Source of the DNA: CAWDMC01 sp963803295
Lineage (GTDB): Bacteria > Acidobacteriota > Terriglobia > UBA7540
Direction of reading: 5' to 3'
NCBI GenBank assembly: GCA_963803295.1
Contig: CAWDMC010000024.1
Coordinates: forward strand, 248,001-312,000
Length of the DNA stretch: 64,000 nucleotides
Below are positions 9,975-18,204 of this stretch, piece by piece. The notes below the pieces were generated by a model. It worked only from the letters and a program-made list of their open reading frames with translations. It was not told the DNA's origin and ran no database searches. Numbering within the stretch: the stretch's first letter is position 1; every line of letters begins with the position of its first letter. Made by a program: the position numbers and the translations under genes.

Positions 9975-10020
9975 GGAAACCCCGCCACGTTGAGGTGGCA
10001 TGGCCGTCCTGGCTATGTAT
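9975..10020. repeat. Interspersed palindromic repeat, single copy
   Basis: The segment CCACGTTGAGGTGGCATGG CCGTCCTGGC is a diverged copy of the unit at 6570-6601 (CACGTCGAGGTGGCATGG CCATCCTGGC). It lies in the 234-bp gap between nnr and tsaE and forms a short hairpin. No gene is visible in this gap. Confidence 0.6.
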
Positions 10021-10162
10021 TTGGCCGCACCCTAAAAGGTGCTCCTGCAAGTGCGCTGCGGTCTAGCAGGGGAGGGTCTCTCCGGCCCAGCCAATGGGCA
10101 AGCGAAGTGTAAATTCGGGCTGGAGGTCCCGTACTACATTGAGGTGTCAAGGACCTCGGGAC

Positions 10163-10660
10163 ATGGAAGAGCAACGCCAGAAAGTGCTCCGAATCGTAAC
10201 GCATTCGGCCGATGAGACCGTCGCCCTGGGACGCTCGCTCGCCCGTGATCTCGCGCCCCCCTGCCTCGTTCTGCTCGAAGGCGAACTGGGGGCAGGCAAG
10301 ACCACGCTTATTAAGGGTATTGTGGCAGGTCTGGGGGCGGCAGGCGAGGATGATGTTTCCAGCCCGTCCTACACGCTGGTGCATGAATACGGCGGACCCG
10401 AGTGTACGGTTTATCACGCCGACCTTTACCGCGTAGAGGGCGCGCAGGAGCTTGCTACCCTGGGCCTTGAGGAGTTGGTTGACCGTGAGGCCACGGTAAT
10501 TGTTGAATGGGGAGGTAAGCTTGAAATCAGTCGGCTCACGCCTGACGTCCGGATTGAGCTTGACTATGCCGGTGAAGACGAGCGGCGCGTCAAGGTGGAA
10601 TGGTTAACTCCAACACCTCAAATAGAACGCGAAAGGAAAACGCATGACACGAGCGGATGA
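10163..10660 (+). CDS. tsaE: tRNA threonylcarbamoyladenosine biosynthesis ATPase TsaE
   Basis: The protein has 165 aa, the usual TsaE length. It carries the Walker A motif GELGAGKTT (residues about 41-49), the SPSYTLVHEY switch region, the HADLYRVEG motif and VIVEWGGK near the end. TsaE acts with TsaB, TsaD and TsaC to make t6A37 in ANN-decoding tRNAs; it is the ATPase that recycles the TsaBD complex. I chose the ATG at 10163 because the frame upstream (from 10094) has no family similarity. No clear Shine-Dalgarno is visible. The last 17 bp overlap the next gene, which supports one operon. The other tsa genes are not in the window. Confidence 0.92.
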   Translation: MEEQRQKVLRIVTHSADETVALGRSLARDLAPPCLVLLEGELGAGKTTLIKGIVAGLGAAGEDDVSSPSYTLVHEYGGPECTVYHADLYRVEGAQELATLGLEELVDREATVIVEWGGKLEISRLTPDVRIELDYAGEDERRVKVEWLTPTPQIERERKTHDTSG

Positions 10661-11453
10661 GCGTACACGTTGGGCGTTGATCATCGGAGCATCAAGCGGA
10701 TTCGGCGAAGCTACCGCCCTCGAACTGGCCCGAAGCGGGCTCCACATTTTTGGCGTTCACTTTGACCGGCGTTCCGCCATGCCGCACGTCGAGGAAATCA
10801 TCGGCAAGATCCGCGGCATGGGGCGTGACGCGCTCTTCTTCAATATCAACGCCGCCGATCGCGAAAAGCGGATCGCCGCTATGGATCAGGTGCTTGAACA
10901 CTGGAAGCAGAAAGGTGGCGAGCATTTCGTGAAAGTTGTGATGCACTCGGTTGCCTTTGGATCACTGCTGCCCTATCTGGCGGACAATCCAGAAGGGCAG
11001 TTGACCCAGGCACAGATCGAGATGACGATCGATGTCATGGGAAGCAATGTGGTTTATTGGGTGCAGGAGCTGAGGGCTCGCAAGATGCTGGGGCATGGCA
11101 CCTGCATCTATGGCATGACCAGCGCCGGCGGCCACAGTGTCATGCCCTCCTACGGCGCGGTCTCGGCCGCTAAGGCGGTGCTCGAATCGCACTTACGCCA
11201 GCTCGCCTACGAAATGATGCCCCATGGCATCACCGCCAATGCCATCCAGGCAGGGGTTACCATGACGCCCGCCTTGGCCAAGATTCCAGGCTCCGGACAA
11301 TTGTCGGAGCTCGCCAAGATGCGTAATCCCGGCGGACGGCTCACCACGCCGCATGATATTGCTCAAGCTATCGCCGCTTTGATGGACGATCGCACCCACT
11401 GGATGACCGGAAACGTGATCCGGGTGGATGGCGGGGAAGATATCGTGACCTGA
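10644..11453 (+). CDS. SDR-family oxidoreductase, FabL-like enoyl-ACP reductase
   Basis: The 269-aa Rossmann protein has the nucleotide-binding motif IIGASSGFGEA (about residues 13-23) and a C-terminal NVIRVDGGEDI. The catalytic spacing is Tyr-x6-Lys (YGAVSAAK, about 170-177). That is typical of enoyl-ACP reductases (FabI/FabL/FabV type) and not of ordinary SDRs, which have Tyr-x3-Lys. An AAKAVLE segment follows, as in FabL. By inference it reduces enoyl-ACP with NAD(P)H in fatty acid elongation; a different SDR substrate cannot be excluded. It is the last gene of the channel-nnr-tsaE operon and overlaps tsaE. Confidence 0.8.
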   Translation: MTRADERTRWALIIGASSGFGEATALELARSGLHIFGVHFDRRSAMPHVEEIIGKIRGMGRDALFFNINAADREKRIAAMDQVLEHWKQKGGEHFVKVVMHSVAFGSLLPYLADNPEGQLTQAQIEMTIDVMGSNVVYWVQELRARKMLGHGTCIYGMTSAGGHSVMPSYGAVSAAKAVLESHLRQLAYEMMPHGITANAIQAGVTMTPALAKIPGSGQLSELAKMRNPGGRLTTPHDIAQAIAALMDDRTHWMTGNVIRVDGGEDIVT

Positions 11454-11606
11454 TCCCGGTCCCGTCCGCCAAGCCCGGGCGGGCTGGCGCAGAGCGCGGC
11501 TCGGCGATCAGGGAATGAGCCACAATCGAACAGACCTGTGAATACTTGGGACAGCAAGCAAGCAGCGCCGACTTTGCGCTTGAGGTCGCGGTAGGCATGA
11601 CGGCAG

Positions 11607-12602
11607 CTATCTGGAAGGATTCTGAGCTTCGGAGTCCGAAGTTTGCGATTTACTTTGCTCCGCCATCTTCCGCGCCAGCTCGGGTGGTGGAACAAAGGTG
11701 ACGTTCTCGCGAACAGTCTCCACTTCTTCGACTTCGTTCGCACCCAAATTCCTGAAATAGTTCACCACGCCCTGGACCAGGTGCTCGGGCGCGGAAGCCC
11801 CGGCCGTGATCGCCACCGTTTCTACCTCTTCAAGCCACACCGGGTCGATCTCTGAGGCGTCGTCGATGAGATGGGCCGGCGTCGCGCTGAACTCGGCGAC
11901 CTCTTTCAGGCGCTTCGAATTCGAGCTGTTGCGGGAACCGATTACCAGCACCAGGTCCGCCCGCTGCGCTAAGGCTTTCACCGCAGTTTGGCGGTTTTGG
12001 GTGGCGTAGCAGATGTCATCGGACGACGCGGTCACGAGTGTGGGGAATCTCCGCTGCAGCACCTCGATGATCTCGTTCGCGTCATCTACGCCGAGTGTGG
12101 TTTGGGTGGTGACGGCGACGTTCTCAGGATCCTGAACCTGGACCGCCAGCGCCTCTGCCTTACTCCCCACCAACTGTACCCGGCCGGGAGCCTCACCCAT
12201 GGTACCCTCGACTTCCTCGTGACCTTTGTGGCCCACCAGGATGATTGATCGCCCCTGCTTGGCAAACTTGGCGGTCTCCAGGTGGACCTTGGTTACGAGT
12301 GGGCAGGTGGCGTCGATGACGTTTAACCGCTTTTCGGCCGCCCGCGCCCGCACTTCCGGGGAAACGCCGTGGGCACTGAAGATGGCGACTGCGCCCTCGG
12401 GCACCTGGTCAAGTTCATCCACGAAGATCACCCCTCGCGCTGCAAACGATTCGATCACGTGCCGATTGTGAACGATTTCCTTGCGTACGTAGATCGGTCC
12501 CGGATAGAGGTCCAGGGCCAGATTGACCACCTCAATAGCACGATCCACACCAGCGCAGAAACCGCGGGGTTTGGCTAACAGTATCTTAGTTATCTTTGTC
12601 AC
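11607..12602 (-). CDS. ispH: 4-hydroxy-3-methylbut-2-enyl diphosphate reductase
   Basis: The 331-aa protein is IspH (LytB), the last step of the MEP isoprenoid pathway, making IPP and DMAPP with a [4Fe-4S] cluster. The three cluster cysteines are visible: PRGFCAGV (Cys14), DATCPLV (about 96) and DDICYATQNRQ (about 197). The substrate-binding motifs IFSAHGVSP and VGSRNSSNS are also present. I chose the GTG at 12602 (MTKITKILLAKPRG) with TTGGAG just upstream. The frame runs 18 codons further (MFLLSCFWF...), but that stretch belongs to the decayed region behind it. The C-terminal tail is short and polar. Confidence 0.95.
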   Translation of the reverse strand: MTKITKILLAKPRGFCAGVDRAIEVVNLALDLYPGPIYVRKEIVHNRHVIESFAARGVIFVDELDQVPEGAVAIFSAHGVSPEVRARAAEKRLNVIDATCPLVTKVHLETAKFAKQGRSIILVGHKGHEEVEGTMGEAPGRVQLVGSKAEALAVQVQDPENVAVTTQTTLGVDDANEIIEVLQRRFPTLVTASSDDICYATQNRQTAVKALAQRADLVLVIGSRNSSNSKRLKEVAEFSATPAHLIDDASEIDPVWLEEVETVAITAGASAPEHLVQGVVNYFRNLGANEVEEVETVRENVTFVPPPELARKMAEQSKSQTSDSEAQNPSR

Positions 12603-12682
12603 TTGCTCCAATCCTGATAAGCCCAGAATAAACCAGAAACAAGAAAGCAGAAACAAGAAAGCAGTAAAACGGGTGCGGGATG

Positions 12683-13126
12683 CTCCCGTGCTCGTTCAGG
12701 GAGACAATCACGGCGTGCTTGGGGTAGCGGCGCTTCACTTCGGCTATCTCGCGCAGGTTGTCTTCCAAGGTGCGGTCGCTTGACGCTGCAGACGGCCGAT
12801 CTCGATGGGCCTTTCGCCGCGCTCGTTCATGAGGCAGGCGCCCTCGCATAAGACCTCGGTGGGGCAAACGCGTCCGCAACTCTCACCCAGAATGTTCGTG
12901 CTCAAAATCACGCGCGCCAATCCCTTGAGGTTCCCGGTGCCGATCTTGTGGATGAACGCCGGCACGTCGATGCGGGTGGGACGAGCCTTTGTACATGGTG
13001 CGTCGAAGTCATAAAGGGCCGAGCGGCCTCCGGCCGTGCCTGGCTCGCCGTGAAGCGCGGCACGATGTCGGCGAAGTTGCGCTCATACTGCTCCGGAGCG
13101 AGCTTGGGTGCGATGTTGTTCAACAT
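12683..13126 (-). pseudogene. Collapsed preT-preA (dihydropyrimidine dehydrogenase) relic
   Basis: From 13126 the frame reads MLNNIAPKLAPEQYERNFADIVPRF, the N-terminus of PreT. After a frameshift near 13030 another frame reads LYDFDAPCTKARPTRIDVPAF IHKIGTGNLKG, then ILGESCGRVCPTEVLCEGACLMNERGERPIEIGRLQR, again PreT. In the family the first part is CLYCFDAPC.KACPT, so at least three iron-sulfur cysteines are lost. Right after this (near 12780) a third frame reads DRTLEDNLREIAEVKRRYP KHAVIVSL, an internal piece of PreA. So most of preT and the start of preA were deleted, and frameshifts followed. It lies directly upstream of ispH. It cannot encode a working enzyme. Confidence 0.75.
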
Positions 13127-13492
13127 TGATGTATTTTAGCAGCAGTCTGCGCGTACGCGGGCCTTTGCGGGTAATTGCCCTGGTGCCCACCAGTATGCAT
13201 GATGAGATAGTACGGTTTCGACAACCCTACCGGTATTCCAAAGCGTATGTTACGGTGCACGAAATCGTGAGCAAAGGAGAGAAAAGCAGGAGAGAAAGGC
13301 CAAGGGCAGCCCCAACTTTTGCGCGCGACTTTCGGTAATTCCATCGACTGCAGGGAACTTAGGTTTGGTCTCCTACATGCACTAGTCACAGAGAGGGAGG
13401 GTGCGAGGCATGCTGGAGTTGCAAAGGAAATTTAGCCAGGCTTCGTCGCGCCCCTTTCTTACTTATGCGTCAAACTTAAAAGGAGGTTCAAA
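13127..13492. other. Intergenic region, no gene seen
   Basis: This 366-bp stretch separates the preTA relic from the WXXGXW gene. It probably holds the promoter of the latter. No convincing -35/-10 pair, repeat or coding frame was found, apart from the Shine-Dalgarno just before 13493. Confidence 0.4.
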
Positions 13493-13795
13493 ATGGGAAG
13501 GCGAGTTTCTCTCTTGGTGGGTGCTCTTCTGCTCGCAGCCGGTTTGGCAAACGCCGCGCAGGTGGTGATCCGCGTGCGTCCCCCCGCGCCTGTACGCGTC
13601 GGCGTGGTGGGCGTCGCGCCCGGCCCAGGTTATGTGTGGATCGATGGTTATCATGAATACCGCCGCAACCGCTACGTCTGGGTAGAAGGCAGGTGGGCAC
13701 GGCCGCCTCACCGGAACTGGGCGTGGGTTCCGGCGCACTACCGGCCCGTGAGGGGCGGATGGATGTTCGTTCCTGGCCACTGGCGGCGGCACTGA
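13493..13795 (+). CDS. Secreted WXXGXW/YXWGXW-repeat protein
   Basis: The protein has 100 aa. An almost perfect ribosome site (AAAAGGAGG) lies 6 nt before the ATG. A signal peptide (RRVSLLVGALLLAAGLANA, about residues 3-21) is followed by a basic, aromatic mature part. That part has repeats of the WXXGXW type: YVWIDGYHEYRRNRY, YVWVEGRWARPPHRNW, WVPAHYRPVRGGW and MFVPGHWRRH. Proteins of this family (BcpO-related) are small envelope proteins of unknown role. It stands alone, convergent with ubiE. Confidence 0.85.
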   Translation: MGRRVSLLVGALLLAAGLANAAQVVIRVRPPAPVRVGVVGVAPGPGYVWIDGYHEYRRNRYVWVEGRWARPPHRNWAWVPAHYRPVRGGWMFVPGHWRRH

Positions 13796-13854
13796 TTCAG
13801 ACTGCGCCGCTGTAGAACTCGACCAAGAATAAGAGTCAAGGTTGGCGCGGCCTC

Positions 13855-14619
13855 CTATGCCTTCTCTCCCAGATGCAGTGCCGTCGCGCCCCCAAAGAAG
13901 TTCCGATAGCGGACGCACTTGAATCCGGCCTTGCGCATGGCCGCAGCTAGGGACTCCTGGTCGGGAAAGTTCGCCACTGAATCGGGTAGATACTGATAGG
14001 CGCCGTCCACCCCGGAGATTAGCCTTCCGAGCCGGGGCACGACGTGGCGAAAGTACAAGCGATACAGTGTGCCGAACAGCGGCCACTGCACTTGCGAGCA
14101 CTCGAGGATGGCAAGCGAGCCTCCGGGCTTCAACACCCGCCACATCTCGCGCAAACCACGGTCATAGTCGGTTAGATTGCGAAAGCCCCAGGCGCTCGAG
14201 ACCGCGTCCAGGCAGTTGGCGGGGAAGGGAAGCGACATCGTATCCGCTTCGAGGAAAACAATCGAAGTCCTGCAGCCACGATGATAGCGCCTGGCATTGT
14301 GAACGAGTTTTGACGCTGCCCGTTCGAGCATCGGGTGGCAGAAATCGGTGCCGACCACGACGCCTGCAGAATGGCTCATGAGCTCGAAAGCGAGATCCCC
14401 TGTTCCACAGCAAACGTCGGCTACCACTGAGCCCGTACGGCTGAGGGCTTTTTCGAGGGCCCTCGCTGTCTCACGGCGCCATGCGACGTCGCGGCGGCCC
14501 GTAAGGAATCGATTAAGGAAATCGTAGCGGCGCGCCACCTGCGCGAACATTTCGCGCACCGCCGCGGCGGAACCGAGGGGTGTACCGGCTTGTGATGGCT
14601 GGGGCATTGCGTAGGGCAC
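13855..14619 (-). CDS. ubiE: Demethylmenaquinone methyltransferase (UbiE/MenG)
   Basis: The 254-aa SAM-dependent methyltransferase has the UbiE/COQ5 signatures: FAQVARRYDFLNRFLTGRRD near the N-terminus, SAM motif I VADVCCGTGDLA (about residues 64-75), SSAWGFRNLTDYDRGLREMWRVLKPGG (about 140-168) and YQYLPDSVANFPDQE. It makes the last methylation of menaquinone (or ubiquinone) at the membrane. Acidobacteriota normally use menaquinone, so MenG activity is the likelier one. It lies 48 bp downstream of aroB on the same strand; both serve chorismate-derived quinone synthesis. A second in-frame Met (MPQPSQ) four codons later is an equally possible start. Confidence 0.93.
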   Translation of the reverse strand: MPYAMPQPSQAGTPLGSAAAVREMFAQVARRYDFLNRFLTGRRDVAWRRETARALEKALSRTGSVVADVCCGTGDLAFELMSHSAGVVVGTDFCHPMLERAASKLVHNARRYHRGCRTSIVFLEADTMSLPFPANCLDAVSSAWGFRNLTDYDRGLREMWRVLKPGGSLAILECSQVQWPLFGTLYRLYFRHVVPRLGRLISGVDGAYQYLPDSVANFPDQESLAAAMRKAGFKCVRYRNFFGGATALHLGEKA

Positions 14620-14667
14620 GGCCTTCCGATCTTTCTGGGCTGCAGCACCGGATGGAGCGGCTCCAGG

Positions 14668-15816
14668 TTATTCGCAAGGATACGCCAGTTGGACGTCGCG
14701 GAAGGCCGCGCGGACCTCTTTTTCCGGCACCTCACTTTCGATCTTCATCTTACCGATCCGCTCAGGCAGCACCCAATGGACTCTGCCGCTGTGGGCCTTT
14801 TTGTCATGCAGCAGCAGCCTGGCGATTCGGGCTGGCGAGAGATCGCTGATTGACGGCAGTGGGCTGGTACGGCGTACGAGGCTGCTGATCCGCTGCGCCT
14901 CGGGTTCGGCCAAGATGCCAAGCCGCTCGGCCAGGCGTGCGACCAGGATCATTCCCCATCCTACCGCCTCGCCGTGCAGAAAGCGGCCATAATCCGTGGC
15001 GGCCTCAAGCGCGTGGCCGTAGGTATGGCCGAGGTTCAGCAGCATGCGCAGTCCGGACTCGCGTTCATCTTTGTTGACGACGTCCACCTTCACCTTGACG
15101 GCGCGCGCCAGGATGGGCTCAAGCGACTCTGTGTCGGTTGGAGCGAGCGAGCCGATGACGGCCTCGATCTGGCGGAAGAACGGGGGTCCGGCCAGAATCG
15201 CGTGCTTCACCACCTCGTAAAGACCGGACCGGAACTCACGTTCGCCGAGGGTACCCAACACAGCGGGTTCAGTGACTACCAGGCGGGCGGGATAGAACGT
15301 GCCCACCAGATTCTTAGTCGCACCCAGATTGACGGCCGTCTTGCCGCCGACCGCGCTATCGACTTGGGCGACCACGGTGGTGGGCACCTGGATGTAGTCG
15401 ATTCCCCGCATATAGGTCGAAGCCACGAACCCACCCAAATCGCCGATTACCCCGCCGCCGAAAGCGACGAGCAGCGATCGGCGGTCGGCGCCATGCGCTG
15501 CGAGCTCGCCGGCGGTCCGCTCCAGCATAGCCAAGCTCTTGGAGTGTTCGCCTGAGGGCACGAAGACTGTCGGGACAACTCCCGTTCGGGCTCCCCCCGC
15601 GCGCGCAGCGAACCTGCTCTTTATGATCCCGTCGAGGCCACTCTCTTTGAGAAACCTGTCGCTCCAGTGCTTCCAGATCGCGTGTTCGGTAAATACGAAA
15701 AGGCTCGAATAGCGGTCCAAGGTGAAATCGCGAAGAGCCCTCCAGGCGCCGCGGCCGACCACGACGTCGTACCGGAAGTGTTGCGAGTTGACTTGGAAAC
15801 GGCGCATCGAATTCAA
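14668..15816 (-). CDS. aroB: 3-dehydroquinate synthase
   Basis: The 382-aa enzyme is AroB, the second step of the shikimate pathway (DAHP to 3-dehydroquinate, needs NAD and a divalent metal). Visible motifs are VPSGEHSKSL, the NAD-binding FGGGVIGDLGGFVAST (about residues 115-130), YIQVPTTVVAQVDSAVGGKTAVN with the active-site Lys, LGEREFRSGLYEVVKHA, and metal ligands in NLGHTYGHALE and HGEAVGWGM. Length is normal. It is the upstream gene of an aroB-ubiE pair. The promoter should lie in the AT-rich repeat region behind 15817. Confidence 0.95.
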   Translation of the reverse strand: MNSMRRFQVNSQHFRYDVVVGRGAWRALRDFTLDRYSSLFVFTEHAIWKHWSDRFLKESGLDGIIKSRFAARAGGARTGVVPTVFVPSGEHSKSLAMLERTAGELAAHGADRRSLLVAFGGGVIGDLGGFVASTYMRGIDYIQVPTTVVAQVDSAVGGKTAVNLGATKNLVGTFYPARLVVTEPAVLGTLGEREFRSGLYEVVKHAILAGPPFFRQIEAVIGSLAPTDTESLEPILARAVKVKVDVVNKDERESGLRMLLNLGHTYGHALEAATDYGRFLHGEAVGWGMILVARLAERLGILAEPEAQRISSLVRRTSPLPSISDLSPARIARLLLHDKKAHSGRVHWVLPERIGKMKIESEVPEKEVRAAFRDVQLAYPCE

Positions 15817-15824
15817 GAGTAGTT

Positions 15825-16004
15825 ATGACGCTAGTTATAAGTTATGAGTTATGATTTGTTAGTTAGTTATAACTTATGAGGTATGAATTATAGCACAGAA
15901 CTTGAGTCGTCATTCGACCAACACCATCTTGAGTCCAGCGCGAATTGTCGCCAGAATGCATGATTCAAAACTTATAATTCATAACTCATAATTCATAACT
16001 GAAG
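15825..16004. repeat. AT-rich inverted repeats between aroB and the M28 peptidase gene
   Basis: Left arm at 15830-15894: repeated words AGTTATAAGTTATGAGTTAT and TTATAACTTATGAGG, which are themselves palindromic. Right arm at 15967-16003: ACTTATAATTCATAACTCAT then AATTCATAACT. The arms are reverse complements in large part. The base composition (mostly A/T) is far from the GC-rich surroundings. It could be a slipped simple repeat or a small mobile element; it may also carry the aroB promoter. Confidence 0.65.
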
Positions 16005-16008
16005 GTAT

Positions 16009-16995
16009 TCACCTGGTTTTTGCGGAGTTCTCCAAATCCGACAGGGCGGCGGTTACGACCCGGCCCACTATGGCGAGACTCGCCCGGCTGCAGTGTTCCA
16101 CGGTATCCCGTGCGGTATGCCAGTAGGCGCCGTTGGGATGGCTGTCCGAGCGAGGACCGTAATCCAGATCGATGATATCGACGGCCGAGACGCCGGCGTT
16201 CACCCAGGGAATGTGGTCGTCTATAATCGAGGTCGGACTTTCCAGAAATTCCCTGGTATAGCCAAGCCGGTGGGCTTGGGCAAAGATCATGTCCTCTAAC
16301 CAGCCCGTGGAATTTGACTCGCGGTGGATGTCCAGGTTGGCATCGGCAATCATATCCACCAGGATCATCGCACGAATGCGGTTGAGTTCGCCGCTCGCGG
16401 AAAGCTTCTCGAGCAGGTGACGGCTGCCGTAGAGGCTGTCGCTGTCAGACCATTCTTTGAGTGCCTCTTCACCATCGAAGAACACCAGCCAATAGGTGAC
16501 GGGATTCGCACGATGGCCCAGATCGCGGGCGAGTTCCAGGAGGAAGGCGGCGCTTGATCCCCCATCGTTGGCGCCCACCATCCGCGATTGGGTGTCGGTA
16601 TCGTAATGGCCGGCCACCATGACCACAGCGGGCCGTGTGCCCTCGATCTTGCAGATCAGGTTGGTCATGGGAACCGGGCCGAGCGGCGTGGAGGCGGTGA
16701 AGGCGTCCTCCTCCACAGTGCACCCGGCCTGCTTGAGTTGGCGGGCGATCCACTGGCGCACCTGCGAGAGTGCCTTGGATCCGGGGGGGCGCGGTCCGAA
16801 ATCGACCAGATGCTTGAGGTCGGCAAAAGCGCGATCGGCGTCGAAGGAAATGGAAGCTGCAGGTTTCTGAGCTGGGTTGGCTCCGCTGCGACGCGTGACC
16901 GATGATTGCGTTGTTGAGCGGGACCATGAGGGGTTGCCCAGCAGGACGGAGGCGACCAAGATGCCAAGCGTCACCCGGACCCCGGCACGCTTCAT
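16009..16995 (-). CDS. Secreted M28-family zinc peptidase / glutaminyl cyclase-like
   Basis: The 328-aa protein starts with a signal peptide (VRVTLGILVASVLLG). It has the M28 fold with visible zinc-site residues: VAGHYDTD (about residues 128-135), ANDGGSSAAF (about 142), FFDGEEALKEW (about 173) and the C-terminal YWHTARDT (about 294). The residue set and the DHIPWVNAGV segment resemble glutaminyl-peptide cyclotransferases of the M28 family, so it may be either an aminopeptidase or a glutaminyl cyclase, acting outside the cytoplasm. Its start overlaps the end of tatC by 4 bp, so the three genes tatA-tatC-M28 are read together. Confidence 0.88.
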   Translation of the reverse strand: MKRAGVRVTLGILVASVLLGNPSWSRSTTQSSVTRRSGANPAQKPAASISFDADRAFADLKHLVDFGPRPPGSKALSQVRQWIARQLKQAGCTVEEDAFTASTPLGPVPMTNLICKIEGTRPAVVMVAGHYDTDTQSRMVGANDGGSSAAFLLELARDLGHRANPVTYWLVFFDGEEALKEWSDSDSLYGSRHLLEKLSASGELNRIRAMILVDMIADANLDIHRESNSTGWLEDMIFAQAHRLGYTREFLESPTSIIDDHIPWVNAGVSAVDIIDLDYGPRSDSHPNGAYWHTARDTVEHCSRASLAIVGRVVTAALSDLENSAKTR

Positions 16996-17816
16996 GCGCT
17001 CAGCTCTTTACGCTCGCGCGAGCGCCTCTTCTTGAGATACACCAGCCAGGAAAGGCCGATACTGAGGAGGTAGAGGGCCACCAGAGGGATCCAAACCAGG
17101 AAAATCGAGGCCATGTCGTTGGTGGGGACGATGGCCGCCGCCACCACCGCGGTAATCAGGATGGCGTAACGTATGTTCTTCCAGAGGAACTTGGGTGTCA
17201 CGATCCCGAAGATCGACAACAGCAGGATCACGACCGGCAGCTCGAAAACCACGCCCACAGCCACGATCACCGACATGGCCAGATCCCAGTACTCGTTAAT
17301 CGTTACCATGGGGGTGAAGTGATGAGCGTAGCTCACCAGGAATCGCAGCGCGGCCGGAAAGGCCAGGCGGTAGGCGAAATAGGCGCCGCAAATAAACAAA
17401 CCACTGGTCAGGGAAACAAAAGGCCAAACGTACTTCTTTTCGTTGCGATAAAGGCCGGGCGAAATGAAAAGCCAGAGTTGCAGCAGGACGTAGGGCGAGG
17501 CAATGATCACGCCACCCATAATCGAGAGCTTGATGTAAAGATTGAAGGGATCAACAGGGTTGATGTACACCAGGGTAGGCTGTAACTTTAGCGCCCTCAA
17601 GGTGTCGGTGAGCGGTTTGGCCAGCCATGCATAGATTTTATCGGCTTGCCAAAAACAGAGCCCCGCGGCGATGAGGACTGACACAATGGCGTGCAGGATG
17701 CGCTTCCGAAGCTCCTCGAGATGCTCGAGGAACGACATCTGCTTGCCGTTGAGTTGCGCTTCCTCAGGGTCGGGGCTGGGATTCGTCGGGGGCGGATTCT
17801 GGGTGGTTGTCGCCAT
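16992..17816 (-). CDS. tatC: Sec-independent protein translocase TatC
   Basis: The 274-aa membrane protein has the TatC hallmarks: FLEHLEELRKRI before the first helix, PFNLYIKLSIMGGVIIASPYVLLQLWLFISPGLYRNEKKY, and six hydrophobic helices in the usual order. The N-terminal 25 residues are Pro/Asn-rich and outside the family core. It forms the twin-arginine receptor that exports folded proteins such as the GH38 enzyme at 2691-6170. It overlaps the upstream tatA/B gene by 53 bp and the downstream peptidase gene by 4 bp. Confidence 0.95.
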   Translation of the reverse strand: MATTTQNPPPTNPSPDPEEAQLNGKQMSFLEHLEELRKRILHAIVSVLIAAGLCFWQADKIYAWLAKPLTDTLRALKLQPTLVYINPVDPFNLYIKLSIMGGVIIASPYVLLQLWLFISPGLYRNEKKYVWPFVSLTSGLFICGAYFAYRLAFPAALRFLVSYAHHFTPMVTINEYWDLAMSVIVAVGVVFELPVVILLLSIFGIVTPKFLWKNIRYAILITAVVAAAIVPTNDMASIFLVWIPLVALYLLSIGLSWLVYLKKRRSRERKELSA

Positions 17817-18069
17817 AGGCGGAAACCGTGTCTGTTCCCGAGCTTATCGCCTCCGGGCGATATTCCTCGCGCGGGCTAGTCGGCTGGGGATCGACACGAT
17901 CCAGGTTCCGGATTTCCTCTTCCAATGAGAATCTCAGTTCATTCGAGGCGCGCCGTAGCTCCGCCATGCCTTTGCCCAACATCCGGGCGATCTCCGGCAA
18001 CTTCTTCGGTCCGAAGAGCAGAAAGGCAATGAAAAGCAAGAATGCGATTTCCAGTCCGCCGCCAAACAA
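17764..18069 (-). CDS. Twin-arginine translocase TatA/TatB subunit
   Basis: The 101-aa protein has one N-terminal membrane helix (LEIAFLLFIAFLLFGPKKLPEI, about residues 6-27) with the family FGPKKLPE hinge. An amphipathic helix (ARMLGKGMAELRRASNELRFSL) and a loose acidic tail follow. FGPKKLPE fits TatA; the long charged helix fits TatB, so it may do both jobs in a minimal TatAC system. It is the first gene of a three-gene operon and overlaps tatC. Confidence 0.9.
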   Translation of the reverse strand: MFGGGLEIAFLLFIAFLLFGPKKLPEIARMLGKGMAELRRASNELRFSLEEEIRNLDRVDPQPTSPREEYRPEAISSGTDTVSAYGDNHPESAPDESQPRP

Positions 18070-18204
18070 GATGAACCTCTACAGAATCATAGGGGACGCG
18101 GCAGGGGATGTCAAGGAAAGCGCTTCTGCGGCTTCTGTGGTCGAGGGTGCTTGCAAGCTATGGGAACTTTATCGTTCTTTCTGACATAACAGGATGTGGA
18201 GGGC

